From NCBI RefSeq assembly GCF_000226095.1, contig NC_016472.1:7378001-7442000 (forward strand): a stretch of 64,000 nt of DNA, written 5' to 3'. This document shows, one piece after another, positions 11,504-24,260 of this stretch (the first letter of the stretch is position 1; each line of letters begins with the position of its first letter). The position numbers and the translations under genes are program-made. The DNA is from Thermothelomyces thermophilus ATCC 42464 (lineage: Eukaryota; Ascomycota; Sordariomycetes; Sordariales; Chaetomiaceae). The notes beneath the pieces are model-generated. The model ran no database searches. It had not been told where the DNA came from and was given only the letters and a program-made list of their open reading frames with translations.

Positions 11504-12115
11504 TAGTTCCTATGAGTTATCTTCTAGTCTAAAATCAAGCTATTTAACTAAGTACTATAGTTCTCTATTAATAATATATAAATCTAGGATTTTTTCGACG
11601 TCTTATTCTTTCTCTTTATCTTCTATTTCGATATATATAGTAATCTTAATGTTCTTTAGCGCTAGTTCGAGAAGTAAAATATAAAAAATGTCTATCTATA
11701 GTTATATAGATAATAGTAATAATAATCGATAGTTAGATGTCGAGATTCGTTCTTTGATAACGAAGGGTCTAACCTTCTTAAAGTCTAGCTTTATACTTAG
11801 TCATTTAGTTTATAAGTTTCGTATAATTAGGTAGACTTTGTCTCCCCTCTTTAGGCAAGGTCCCTCGAGCCTATATTTATTATAGTAGTTCTTTATTCTA
11901 GTCCTAACAAACTTAAGTTCCTTTCTAAGCTTCTTATATAATATGTATATTTGTTCTACTTTGACTGCTACTCTTAGCACTATAATCTCTAGTCCTTACC
12001 TAAGGTCTGCTTTATATCTATAGTTTATAAAGAATGGTATAACTTTAGTCATTTCTATTAGTATTATATTATAGGCAAGTTATACCATTAGTAATAGTAT
12101 AACCTAGTCGTCTTG
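11444..12115 (-). pseudogene. pol relic of element 1, C-terminal segment (integrase tail and chromodomain)
   Basis: Continuation of the element 1 pol past the CTAGT insertion site. It aligns with 18289-18960 of element 3, including the integrase tail and chromodomain. Many Trp and Gln codons are now TAG. Confidence 0.78.
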
Positions 12116-12120
12116 CTAGT

Positions 12121-12547
12121 TGTGACGAACCCAGCTCAGACTTCTTCTAAAAGGGTTCAGACGAAGGTAGATTGAGCGGGACAGGCAGGCAGGTCGTCTA
12201 AGGGATTCGGTGAAGCCAAAGGGTTTACAACAACACTTAGAGTTGTCTCTTACAGTAATCAGCAATGCTTGGTATAAGTACTGTGATTATGATTGTTACC
12301 ACTGGTGAACTCCTAGAGTCTACTATAACGAGTGACTATCTATATGTATATATAATCCTAGGATCATTAGCGGTCGTGGTGATCTTCCGTACTGGCTTAC
12401 CTGGCTTACGTTGTGAGCTAGTGATCCTCTGCTAGGATCGTTTCTTGCCAAGTGTGATCCTGTCCTGATTGGTCTATCATTCTTTGGCTTGATTGGCCTG
12501 TTTGTGTCGGTGGCCTAGGCGGTAGCTATATATATATTTCTATGATA
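12121..12547 (-). repeat. LTR of element 2, 3' copy (427 bp, variant U3)
   Basis: The first 234 bp (12121-12354) match the LTRs of elements 1 and 3. From 12355 the sequence is unrelated to them and matches only the partner LTR at 26865-27291. In element orientation the divergent half is U3. TTGTTACCACT, complementary to the primer site, is at 12293-12303. Confidence 0.9.
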
Positions 12548-12673
12548 TAATACCCTCCCTCTAAGGCTTTCGACTTAAAAGCCTTCTTTAGGTTGTTTCA
12601 AATAGTGCTAACATCCTTTTCTATATATGTCTCGTAATTTTTCCCTTTTTCCATATTGCTAGTAGCTGACAAG

Positions 12674-13285
12674 ATGGTAGATTGTATCTCTAAGCACTAA
12701 TCTTCGAAATCCTAATAGCACGCCGTGCTTGCTTCTTTTATTGACTCCTCTGGCGTAGACGTCATACCATGTTCATAGTGTTTCAAGCGGAACTTGGCTT
12801 ATTATATGGCATTAGGCTCTTCTCGCTATAGCGAGTATATATGTTAGGGTTGTTCTTACGATAGTTCCAACGTAGCGTCTGCTTATTCGTGGCCTGGTTA
12901 TTGCCTTAATGTTCGTGGCTGATCTTTTTATAGTAACGAAGATTATATCTAAACAAAAACGCGTAGAATAAGAAGAGGCTGATGCTAAAGAGGCCCTTTT
13001 CGTTCTTTAAACTTAACTTTAGACGGCTGTCGGTCGATTGGCTCGTCTTCGTCACTAGAAACGTTTCTTAAAGGAGTAGGGTTCTAAGCTATTTTATCAA
13101 GGTATGTAGTCTCTAGAGGAAATAGAGGCGGAAGAACAGAGGGTATAGGATTCTAAGGCACGTGTCATTAGTGATGTATGGTCCTAGGGTGCTAGCGTCC
13201 CATTTGATTAGTCCTCTTTGGGCCTAGATTTGTTAGAGGCCGACTTGGCCGTTTTGTCTAAGCTAGTGTCTATAGTTGATCCGGG
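12674..13285 (+). pseudogene. Antisense accessory ORF of element 2, divergent version with Zn2Cys6-like spacing
   Basis: Same place and direction as in elements 1 and 3 but a different sequence. From ATG 12674 the frame reads PCS-CFKRNLA(C), then ALGSSR(C)SE(C), then GCS(C)DSSNVASA. With RIP-type Tyr codons read as Cys, the spacing is C-x2-C-x6-C-x8-C-x2-C-x6-C, the pattern of fungal Zn2Cys6 binuclear clusters. Several TAG and TAA stops interrupt it. The reading of ancestral Cys is inference. End position approximate. Confidence 0.55.
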
Positions 13286-16200
13286 TTCTAGCAGTAGAAC
13301 TGTTCTAGTTTCTTAGGGTAGTTTAAATTCTTAACTAGTTCCTATAAATTGTCTTTTAGTCCGAAATCGAGCTACTTGACTAGGTACTATAGTTCCCTAT
13401 TAGTAATACGTAAATCTAGAATTTCTTCGATGTCCTATTCTTCTTCTTTGTCCTTTGCTTCGATATATATAGCAACCTTGGCGTTTTTTGGTGCTAGTTC
13501 GAGAAGTAAAATATAAAAAACATCTATCTATAGTTATATAGATAACGGTAACGATAGTCGATAGTTAGATGTCGAAATTCGTTCTTTGATAACGAAGGGT
13601 CCGACCTTCTTAAAGTCTAGCTTTGTGCTTGGTCGTTTGGTTTATAAGTTTCATGCGATTAGGTAGACTTTGTCTCCCCTCTCTAGGCAAGGTCCCTCGA
13701 GCCTATATTTATCGTAGTAGTTCTTTATTCTGATCTTGACAAACTTAAGTTCCTTTTTAAGTTTCTTATATACTATGTACATTTGTTTTGCTTTGACTGC
13801 TGCTCTTGGTATTATGACCTCTGGTCCTTGCCTAAGGTCTGCTTTATATCCGTAATTCGCGAAGAACGGTATGACTTTGGTCGTTTCCGTTAGCGTCGTG
13901 TTGTAAGCGAGTTATACTATTAGTAATAGCATGACCTAGTTATCTTACTAGTAGTTGATGTAAGAATAAAGGTATTACTCGATAACTTGGTTTAGTTGCT
14001 CCGTTTGTCCGTTAGTCTATAGGTGATATGCTATTAATAGCTTGCTATTAACGCCTAATCGTTGTATTAACGCTTGCTAGAACTTCGATACGAACTTGGT
14101 GTCTCTATTAGTGATCTATTCTTGTGGCCAAGCGTACACTGATATGACTTACCGATAGATTACGTCTACTAGCTGTTCCGCTGTCTAGGACTCCTTGTAA
14201 GGAAAGAAATATACCTACTTGGTCAGGCGATTTACTATAGTAAGAATACTATTGTAGGTCACTCCTATAGCTATGTCCTTAGATTCTAGTAGCTTTGTAA
14301 TGAAGTCTATCGTAACCGAGCTCTATAGTTTGTTAGCTATTAGCAGTGGCTATAGTAGCCTATATAGCTTATATCGTGCCGTTTTACTTCGGTTGTAAAT
14401 GTCGTAGTTCTATATAACTTCCTTAACTTATATCGTTAACTATAGAAAGTCGTAGTGTTTCTTGACTTATACGACAGTCTTCGTAACTCTTTTATATCCT
14501 CTAAGTTTCGACTTATAGAGTTCTCGAATCATCCGTAGCTATTGATCTTTATTATAGATATACGCTTTGCCTCGGTACTAGAGTTTTCTATCTTTTTCTT
14601 CTACTTCGTTAGGTACTAGTGGTCCGGGTGTTACTTAATACTATGCTTCGTCGATCCTTTCTTCTCGAAAGATTATATAATATTCTAGGAATGAGTCGAG
14701 TAGATCATCTTCTACGGGTGTCTACGTTTCGTGATGTAGCGTTCCGTCTGTTCGTTCTTTAAATAACGGTAGTGTTGTTTCCGTTTGTCCTTCTATATAA
14801 TCCGTTCGTTAGCTTAAGGCGTCCGTTTGTACGTTCTCTTTGCCCTTTTTATAGCAGATCTCAAAGTTAAATTCCACGAGGAGTTCTGCCTATTGTATTT
14901 ATTATCTGTTAAGCTCCTTTGTCGTTATAAAGTATCGTAAATTCTTATAATCTATATATACTTATACTAGTTTAATCGTACTACTAAGGTATAGTCGCTA
15001 TTCCTTAAAAGCTTCGATAATCGTAAGTAGTTCCTTGTTATAGATTAGATAATTAAGACGTAGTCTATCAAGCTTCTTTAAAAAGAAGGCTATAGGATAT
15101 AGCTTCCCTTGTTTGTCTTATTATCCTAATTGTCCTCTAATAGCGTAGTCTGAAGTGTCTATTTCTACCTTAAATGGCTTCTTGGGGTCTGGTAGCACTA
15201 GTACTAGATCTTTAGTAATGGCGTTACGGATCTACGTAAATGCTTACTTATATTGCTCTTCTTATTAGAATTTAGCATTCTTCTTAGTAAGTTCGTATAA
15301 AGGTCGTATAATCGCTCTAAAGTTCCTAATAAATATCCGGTAGAAATTCGTAAACCTGATAAAACTTTATACTTCCGTGACTAACGTTAGTCATGGCCAA
15401 TCCTTGATAGCTTCGACTTTTAAAGGTTCTATCCGAATTTGTCCTAGGGATATCTTATATCCTAAAAACACCGTCTTCTTAACGTGGAATTCGCTCTTTT
15501 CCTTATTGACTGATAGCTTATACGCGTGTAATATATCTAGTACTACTCTTACATACTTCTAGTGTTTGTCTATCGTTTTAGAGAAGATAAGTATATTGTC
15601 GAGATAATATACCGTAAATTTGTTAAGAAAGGATTAGATAGCTTGATTAATTAGGGCTTAGAATGTTACTAGTGCGTTTGTAAGTCTAAATGGCATGACG
15701 AGGTACTTATAGTAGCTATAGGGTGTCCTAAAGGCCGTTTTCCACTTATTGCCTTCTTTGATCTATATATAGTTATAGGCCGATAGCAAGTCAAGATGCG
15801 TAAAATATTAGGCTCTTGCTAACTAATCTTAGAGCTATGAGATTAGTAGTAATAGGTATTAGTTTTTCACGGTCTGTTCGTTAAGTTACCAATAGTTAAC
15901 GTATAACCGTAGCTTTCCATCTTTCTTAGGTATAAATAGGATTAGGTAGCCTGCTAGCAATGTTAACAGGCAGATATATTCTCTTTAAAGGTTCTCTTCT
16001 AAATATTGCTTAAGTTCTTTATTCTATATCTAGCTCGTATAGTAAATCTTGAAGAACTTTAGTCGTACTCCTTCCTTGAGCTTAATCTCGTAATCCTATA
16101 GGCCGTATTCTAGTAATCCTTCTAGATACTTTGGTTCGAATGCTAGGTGTCTTTCGTATTCCTTTAGTACTTTCCTAGTCTTATCTCGTTTCTCGGTTTT

Positions 16201-17095
16201 CTAGTAGTATACGAACTTGGTTCCGTCTATAGCGATGCTGGCGATTTCTTCTGTCTTAACCTACTGCTCTAGTTATAGTGCTCCGCATTCGTCAATAGAG
16301 AGAATAGCTATTGGCGGTTTAGCTCGTTCTTCCTATCGTGATATCGATGTCGTTGTGCCACCTCTTCTAGAGTCCGTAGTGGTCTGCCTACTACTGTCCG
16401 TCTCTTATAGTGGATCTGTAGGATATGCCTTCCCCTGAGTATCGTCTGCTCGCGATCCTTATATACTTCCTATCTTGCTAGTCGAATATAACTCCGTTTA
16501 GGGTTATAGGTGGCTACTATTCTTCTAGCTAATGTCTAGGTTGTAGTCTTCATACTATAGTAACCCTAATATTATATCTTTATCGTTACCTATGTCTACG
16601 ATGCTAAATATGACTACTATAGTCTTCCCTGCCATAGTAATGTCGATCGGTTTGGTCTCCCTATATACCTATTATATCGGAAATGGCCCTTTGACTATAC
16701 TATACTTCCGCTTTATTCTCTAGGGTATCTATAGCTAATTTATAAGCGTTAGCGAAATCAGGTTTATCTCTGCTCTACTATCTACTAGTACGAGCATTTT
16801 ATGCTATTTCTATTATACTATTATCTATAATCGCTTGTCTTGCCGCCGTCATCTAAAGATTATAGCGATTTCCTATATTTCTACCGGGAGGTCTTAATAT
16901 AGTGGTCTCTTATGCTAGTTCCTCCTATACTACACTACTACTCGCCGCTATACAGGCGTTAATGGTTTTTAGGCCTCTCGAAGGGCCCTGACCTATTTCC
17001 TAGGTTAGTGCTAACTTCTTTAGTTATTTGGCTAATAATAGCTTCGTCGATCGTGCTCATTTCTATAAGCTATCAAGTGCTTATAGCTTCCTACC
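13286..17095 (-). pseudogene. pol relic of element 2, 3' segment (RT to chromodomain)
   Basis: Left-hand part of the element 2 pol, separated from gag by element 3. It aligns with element 3 positions of about 18295-22100. The RT active site reads YLDN (15606-15595), the second Asp replaced by Asn. Integrase and chromodomain regions are recognisable (14.2-13.4 kb), with stops at Trp and Gln positions. RIP decay is moderate. Confidence 0.8.
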
Positions 17096-17100
17096 ATTAG

Positions 17101-17552
17101 TGTGACGAACCTAACTCAGACTTCTTCTAAAAGGGTCCAGACGGAGGTAGATTAGGCGGGACAGCAGGCAGGTCGTCTAAGGGATTCGGTGAAGCCAAAG
17201 GGTTCACAACAACACTTAGAGTTGTCTCTCACAGTAATCGGCAATGCTTGGTATAAGTACTATGATTGTAATTGTTACCACTGGTGAACTCCCAGAGTCC
17301 ACCATAACGAGTGACTATTTACATGTATATATACTTCTGCCGATCGCTCATAGTCCCTTTCTATCCTGCCCTTGGATCGCCTTTGGTAGCCAGCTATCCT
17401 CTGCTATCTCTCCCTTTTTAGCAATCGTTTGCCCGTAGTAGCCCGTGCTCCCTAGCGATCTTATGTCAGCCTCGCTTCGTGCCCTTCTTGATTGGTGGCT
17501 CATTCAGCCTTCTGTACCCTACCGGGTTGCGGTATATGGTTAGCTCGTGACA
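17101..17552 (-). repeat. LTR of element 3, 3' copy (452 bp)
   Basis: Begins TGTGACGAACC and ends GGCTC/AGCTCGTGACA-type. TTGTTACCACT (17272-17282) marks the inferred start of R, giving U3 of about 270 and R-U5 of 182 nt in element orientation. A TATATATA stretch near 17325-17333 lies about 45 nt upstream of that start on the minus strand, as expected for a core promoter. Confidence 0.92.
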
Positions 17553-17568
17553 CGATGCCCCCTCTTTA
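17553..17568 (-). promoter_or_regulatory. Polypurine tract of element 3
   Basis: On the minus strand AAAGAGGGGGCATCG directly abuts the 3' LTR, as a plus-strand primer should. It confirms the minus orientation. Elements 1 and 2 have equivalents after 10706 and 12547. Confidence 0.65.
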
Positions 17569-17669
17569 GGGCTTTCGACCCGAAAGCTTCTTATGACTTG
17601 TTTTAAATACCACTAACACCCCCTTTCTTCTAGTAGGTAACGTCCTTCTTCCGCTAACTTCCTTTCGCT

Positions 17670-18347
17670 ATGGCTGATCGTGTTCCTAGGAATCGTCGTA
17701 ATCTTAAACGCGAACGATATACTATTGCGATCAAGATTGAGCGAGAGGGTTACAAGGTCGCCATGCCTTACAAGCGTTGTTAGAATGCGAAGCCGCGAAA
17801 GCGTTATGTGATAATAGAGGGTTTGAACAAGTGTCAAAACTATATTCATATAGGCAAGAAGTATAGTAGTCTAAACGTTACAGATGCCTATAGGTTCCTT
17901 ATTGTTTTCTTTTATAATCCCAGGTTACTAACTGTCTTAGTCTTTTCGAATTTATCGGAGCAGGAGAAGGTTTCGAAAGAGATTGCTAAGACTAAGGCGC
18001 TACTTGCTTAGACATTAAGCTGTTTGAGTCGATTACGTCGTTTACAGCAATCCCTGCACGATCGTGGTACCGAAGTTTTTCGTCGTGGCGTAGCTCGTCT
18101 GGAAGAAGAGGAAGAACTAGATACTCCTCTGCCGATGTCGGAGACGTAGACCCTCACGGGTTAGGCTTAGGCGTTAGGTACTTTTGACATGCTTGATTAG
18201 GAGTCGATCGGGTTAGATCCTGGTCCTAATTTTGGCGGGTTCCCTTCTTTTTCTATCAGGGAATAGGCTTTAGAGCCGGTTCTTATAGCTAGTCAGGATT
18301 CTGCCGGTAGAACTGCTCTAGCTTCTCAGGGCAATTTAGGTTCTTGA
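17670..18347 (+). pseudogene. Antisense accessory ORF of element 3 with cysteine-cluster motif
   Basis: Plus-strand frame of 226 codons between the 3' LTR and the end of pol, overlapping pol tail-to-tail by 59 bp. It starts MADRVPRNRRNLKRERYTIA. Cysteine-type positions follow: P(C)KRC, then KR(C), then NKCQN(C)IHIGKK(C). Cys in brackets are now Tyr, as RIP makes TAT/TAC from TGT/TGC. A helical Leu/Arg-rich stretch (LSRLRRLQQ) and an EEEEEL segment come next. Interrupted by TAG at 17781 and others. The two CxxC pairs suggest a zinc-binding, possibly DNA-binding, protein; similar short proteins are, as I recall, frequent hypothetical proteins in fungal genomes. Function unknown. Confidence 0.7.
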
Positions 18348-21300
18348 CGGGTTCCTATGAGTTGTCTTCTAGTCCGAAATCAAGCCATTTGACTAGATAC
18401 TATAGTTCTCTATTGATAATATATAAATCTAGAATTTCTTCGACGTCCTATTCTTCTTCCTCATCTTCTGCTTCGATGTACGTGGCAACCTTGGCATTTC
18501 TTGGTACTAGTTTGAGAAGCGAAATATAAAAAACATCCGTCTATAGTTATATAGATGACAGTAACGATAGTTGGTAGTTAGATGTCGAAATTCGTTCTTT
18601 GATAATAAAGGGTCCGACCTTTTTAAAGTCTAGCTTTGTGCTTGGTCGTTTGGTTCGTAAGTTCCGTACGATCAGGTAGACTTTGTCTCCCCTCTCTAGG
18701 CAAGGTCCCTTGAGCCTATATTTATCGTAGTAGTTCTTTATTCTAGTTTTGATAAACTCGAGTTCCTTCTTAAGCTTCTTGTATAGTGCGTATATCTGTT
18801 CTGCTTTAACTACTGCTCTTGGCACTATGACCTCTGGTCCTTACCTAAGGTCTGCTTCGTATCTATAATTCGTAAAGAACGGTGTGACTTTGGTCATTTC
18901 TGTTAGCATTATATTATAAGCGAGTTATACTATTAGTAATAGTATAACCTAGTTGTCTTGCTAGTAGTTAACGTAAGAACGGAGATACTACTTGATAACT
19001 TGGTTTAGTCGCTCTGTTTATCTATTAGTCTGCGGGTAATATGCCGTTGACAGCTTACTATTAACACCCAATCGTTGTATTAACGCTTGCCAGAACTTCG
19101 ATACGAATTTGGTGTCTCTGTCGGTGACCCATTCTTGCGGCCAAGCATGTATTGATATAACTTGCCGATAGATCACGTCTGCCAGCTGTTTAGCTATCTA
19201 GGACTCCTTGTAAGGAAAGAAGTATACCTATTTAGTCAGGCGATCTACTATAGTAAGAATACTATTGTAAATTACTCCTATGGCCGTGTCCTTAGATTCT
19301 AGCAGCTTCGTAATAAAGTCTATCGTAACCAAGCTCTATAGTTTGTTAGCTGTTAGCAGTAGCTAAAGTAGCCTATACGGCTTGTATCATGCCGTTTTGC
19401 TTCAATTGCAGATGTTGTAGTTCCGTACGACTTCCTTAACTCGTGCCGTTAACTGTGGAAAGTCGTAGTGTTTCTTAACTTATACGACAGTCTTCGTGAC
19501 TCCTTTATATCCTCCGAGTTTTAACTTGTAGAGTTCTCGAATCATCCGTAGCTATTGATCTTTGTCGTAGATATATGTTTTGTCTCGGTACTAGAGTTTC
19601 CTATCTTTTTCTTCCACTCCATTAGGTATTACTAGTCCGGGTGCTACTTAATATTATACCTCGTTAATCCTTTCTTCTCGAAAGATTACGTAGCATTCTA
19701 GGAACGAGTTAAGTAGATTATCTTCTATAGGTATCTATATTTCGTAATATAGCGTTCCGTCTGTTCGTTCCTTGAACAACGGTAGTGTTATTCTTATTTG
19801 TCCTTTCGTATGATCCGTTCATTGACTTAAAATGTCTGCTCGTGCGTTTTCTTTGCCCTTCTTATAGCGGATCTCAAAGTTAAATTCTATAAAGAATTCT
19901 ACCTATCGTATTTATCGTCTATTAAGTTCCTTCGTCATCGTAAAGTATCGCAGGTTCTTATAATCTATATATACTTATACCGGTTTAATTATACTACTAA
20001 GGTATAGTCGTTATTCCTTAAAAGTTTCAATAATTGTAAGTAGTTCCTTGTTATAAATTAGATAATTAAGACGTGGTCCGTCAAGCTTCTTTAAAAAGAA
20101 GGCTATAGGATATAGCTTCCCTTATTCGTCTTATTATTCTAATTGTCCTCCAATGGCGTAGTCTAAAGCGTCCGTTTCTACCTCGAATGGCTTCTTGGGG
20201 TCTGGTAGTACTAGTACTAGATCTTTAGTAATGGCGTCGCGGATCTATATAAATGCTTGCTCGTATCGCTCTTCCTATTAGAATTTAGCGTTCTTCTTGG
20301 TAAGTTCGTACAAAGGTTGTACGATCGCTCTAAAGTTCCTAATGAACATTTGGTAGAAGTTCGTAAATCCGATAAAGCTTCGTACTTCTGTAACTGACGT
20401 TAGTCGTGGCTAATTCTTGATAGCTTCAATCTTTAAAGGTTCTATCTAGATTTATCCTAGGGATATTTTATATCCTAAAAAGACTGTCTTCCTAATATGG
20501 AATTCGCTCTTTTCCTTATTGACTGATAGCTTATACGCGTGTAGCGTGTCTAGCACTACTTTTACGTGCTTCCGGTGTTCGTCTATCATCTTAGAGAAGA
20601 TAAGTATGTCGTCGAGATAACATACCGTAAATTTGTCGAGAAAGGGTCGGATAGCTTGATTAATTAGGGCTTGGAACGTTGCCGGCGTATTTGTAAGTCT
20701 AAATGGCATGACGAGGTACTTATAGTGGCTATAGAGTATCCTAAAGGCTATTTTCCACTCGTCGCCTTCTTTGATCTGTATATAGTTATAGGCCGATAGC
20801 AAGTCAAGACGCGTAAAATATTAGGCTCCTGCTAACTGATCTCGGAGCCGTGAGATTAGTAGTAACGGGTATCGATTTTTCACGGTCTATTTGTTAAGTT
20901 ACCAATAGTTAACGTATAACTATAGCTTTCTGTCTTTCTTAGGCACAAATAGGATTAGGTAGCCTGCTAGTAATATCGATAGGCAGATATATCCTCTTCG
21001 AAGGTTTTCCTCTAAATATCGCTTAAGTTCTTCGTTCTATGTCTAGCTCGTATAGTAAATCTTGAAGAACTTTAGTCGTACTCCTTCCTTAAGCTTGATC
21101 TTATGATCCTATAGGCCGTATTCTAGTAGTCCTTCCAGATATTTCGGTTCGAATGCTAGGTGTCCTTCGTATTCCTTCGGTACTTCCCTAGTCTTATCTT
21201 GTCTCTTAGTTTTCTAGTAGTATACAAACTTAGTTCCGTCTATAGCAATACTAGCGATTTCTCCTATCTTAACCTACTGCTCCTACTATAATGCTCTGTA

Positions 21301-24233
21301 TTCGTTAATAGAGAGAATAGCTATCGGCAATTTAGCTCGTTCCTCCTATCGCGATATCGATATCGTTATACCGCCTCTTCTAGAGTCCGTAGTAGTCTGC
21401 CTACTACTATCCGTCTCTTACGGTGGATCCGTAGGACATGCCTTCCCCTAAGTATCGTCTGCTTACGATCCTTACGCGCTCCCTATCTCGCTAGTCGAAT
21501 ACGACTCTATTTAGGGTCGTAGGTAGCTACTATTCTTCTAGCTAATGTCTAGGTCATAGTCTTCATGCCATAGTAACTCTAATATTATATCTTTGTCGTT
21601 ACCTATATCTACGATGCTAAATACAACTACTATAGTCTTCCCTACTATAGTAATATTAATTAGTTTAGTCTCTCTATATACCTATTATGTCGGAAATAGC
21701 CCTTTGACTATATTATACTTCTGCTTCATTCTCTAGGGTATCCGTAGCTAATTTACAAATGTCGGCGAAATCAGGTTTATCTCTGCTCTACTATCTACTA
21801 GTACGAGCATTTCGTGCTATTTCTACTATGCTGTTATCTACAATCGCTTGTCTTGCCGCTGTCGTCTAAAGATCGTAGCAATTTCCTATGTTTCTACCAG
21901 GAGGTCTCGGTATAGTGGTCTCTTATGCCAGTTCCTCCTATATTGCGCTACCACTTGCCGCTATACAGGCGTTAATGGTTTCTAGGCCCCTCGAAGGGCC
22001 CTGACCCGTTTCCCAGGTCAGTACTAACCTCTTCGGTTATTCGGCTAATAGCGGCTTTATCAATCGTGCTCATTTCCGTAAGCCATTAGGTGCTTACGGC
22101 TTCTTACTATTAGGTCCATTCCGCTTTCTGTTATACGTGCTATAGCTTCATCTAAAGCTCCCGAATTCGTAATTTCTTTTCGTCCGTGTAATAGAGGTAA
22201 TCGTTACTTTAGCACAAGTCCTATATATCTTGTCTAGTTCCGTAGTGCCTAGGCCAGGCTTGTTTTGGAACTATTGTAATGCTTTTTAGATCGCGGGCTT
22301 CGATCTTCCAGAGCAATTCGGCCGCTCTATTTCCTATATCATAGACCCATTCCATAGGGTATAAGCTTCCGTCCTCATTTCTTTGTCAGGTCGGCTAGTA
22401 ATTGTTTTCGAATTTGTCGCGGAAGTGGTATTGGCATTCGTATACCACACACTGGAACCAGGGCACTTGTACATGTGCCTCGTGTCGAGGGTATAGTCGT
22501 GTAGCGTCGCCTAGGAGGTATTGGAATTCTTTCCCGAATCCTTCCTACTATACGTAGGCCGTAGGTACTCTAATGCTAATATAGGAGTATTTCTTCTAAT
22601 AGCTTTCCTACGTACGTTCGTCTTTTCTACGGTTCGTGTATATAAACTAGTATTCCGGGTTCTATACGTCGTTACTAAGTTGCTAATCGTCAAGATGCTT
22701 GGCGTAGCTATCGGGCCTATTATATATCATAGGCTATTCTCCTTTAATAGCTTCTACGATACGTCAGAGTTCCCTTATTTCGTCCTTTATCTTATCGCTC
22801 TACTAGGCAAGTCGAGTTAAGCGCCTATCCCGTTCGCGTAGTTCCGTGTTAAGTCAGAAAACTTCGTTACGGTACCATTCGATTCGTTCCTAGAGGAATA
22901 GAACATTAAGTCTAGGTCTTTCGATTCCTTAGGTATTAGTTATCTACGATCTATCCTACCTCTACGTGACTATAAGACCCTACTACCTTAAGGCTAGGAG
23001 AATCGAAACTAGCGGTATATATTCTCCTACTATATCCTATTTAGCAAGACCTATCTCTAGATCTATAGTGACTAGTTCGGAGTATAGTACTTATTTATCT
23101 TCACCGTTGCCATCGTGTCCGAGACTGTCCGTGTCACTGCCCTTGTCTTCGTAGCTTGTGGCTGCTACTTTGATAACGTCCTTAGTAGTTTCGTTAATGG
23201 TCGTAATTTCCTTTCTAGGGGTTGGTTTCCATTCTTTCTTCGGGCTCTAGCATTCTCGCTTATAGTGTCCTTTCTTTCTACAGTTATAGTAGGTAACATT
23301 AGACTTGTCTTTAGTCGTCTTCTTCTGGTCCTGCTTCTACGCTATATCTATATCTATAGCTCCGGGGTGCGTCCTGTACGAGGTACTGACGTACGCTCGC
23401 TTTTTCTTGTCGTTAGCCTTGACTATAGTTCCATTTATTCGACCTTATTTCTACTACTCTTATACGTAGAGTCGATTATCGATTCTAATAGCCTATATGA
23501 TATATTTATTTAGAGTCTTAGGCCGATCGTACTTATATAGCTTGTCCTTGACCTTTTCCTTTAGGCCATTATAGAACAATTGTATTAACGCCTTGTCGTT
23601 AAGCTAAGACTTAAGTATGTCCTATCTAAACTATATAGTATAGGAGGCTGCTAACTTAGTCTGTTAGAGATTAGCGAGTCTTTCTTACGTATAAATCTTC
23701 TTATCTTTATCGCCAAAAACCTTCTAAAGCTCTTCTTCGAAACAGTCATAAGATCGGAAGACTACCCGTGTAAATACGTCTCGATCGTCTTTGTCTTCCT
23801 CTATAAGATAGTCGTTCTACGTAGGCTTAAACTATCTAAGTACCTTGCCCTCTAGTCTCGTAGTTATATAGAGGACTTTGGCTTTATCGTCCGGAAACTT
23901 GTCGTCATTAAGCCGGAAGTAGGATCGGAGGTTTGTCAGGAATCCTACGAGATCCTCCTTGGTTCCTTTATATTTGCTAGGCGGTTCGATCTTGATGCGC
24001 TTCGCTTTAGCGCCCTCGAGTGCCTCGATTTTGGCGTAGGCCTTGTTAACTAACTTCTACAAGTACTTTTTGTAGTTCTCGAGTTCCTTAATTCGAGCTT
24101 AAGTAGCCTTGTCTCTCTAGTCCAACTCCTAGATCCGCTACTAGAGTTAACCAAGCTAAGCAAGCAGCTGTTCGGCTATGACGTTGGTAGCTATGTCGAT
24201 ATCGAGGTCGAAGTTACCTCCGTTCTGAACCAT
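18289..24233 (-). pseudogene. gag-pol coding relic of element 3 (Gag, protease region, RT, RNase H, integrase, chromodomain)
   Basis: Gag begins at ATG 24233-24231 (MVQNGGNFDLDIDIATN), only 27 nt from the LTR. It has a capsid-like segment (DKAKVLYITTRLEGK, RSYDCFEEELQKVFGD) and a CCHC zinc knuckle at 23291-23250 (NCRKKGHYKREC, first Cys now Tyr). RT motifs are at about 20.8-20.45 kb: MPFRLTNTPATFQ and YLDDILIFS, catalytic Asp pair at 20613-20608. The integrase core follows: TDRDTKF near 19125-19105, and AYYPQTD just after it. The integrase tail at 18825-18547 precedes a chromodomain (DVEEILD, REL-YLVKWLDFG, NS-EPVKNL) at about 18.46-18.33 kb. Pol stops at 18289. TAG stops, mostly from TGG or CAG, interrupt every domain. 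The chromodomain after integrase places the element among chromoviruses. Confidence 0.88.
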
Positions 24234-24247
24234 GACAGAACAAAGGG

Positions 24248-24258
24248 AGTGGTAATAA
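24248..24258 (-). promoter_or_regulatory. Primer-binding site of element 3, self-priming type
   Basis: AGTGGTAATAA, followed by CG and the LTR. It differs from the element 2 site by one C-to-T change in CpA context. The 3' LTR retains TTGTTACCACT (17272-17282). Confidence 0.6.
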
Positions 24259-24260
24259 CG

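Noticed and set aside
17613-17849. 78-codon minus-strand frame in element 3
   Set aside because: It lies opposite the antisense accessory ORF and shows none of the conserved positions seen on the plus strand.
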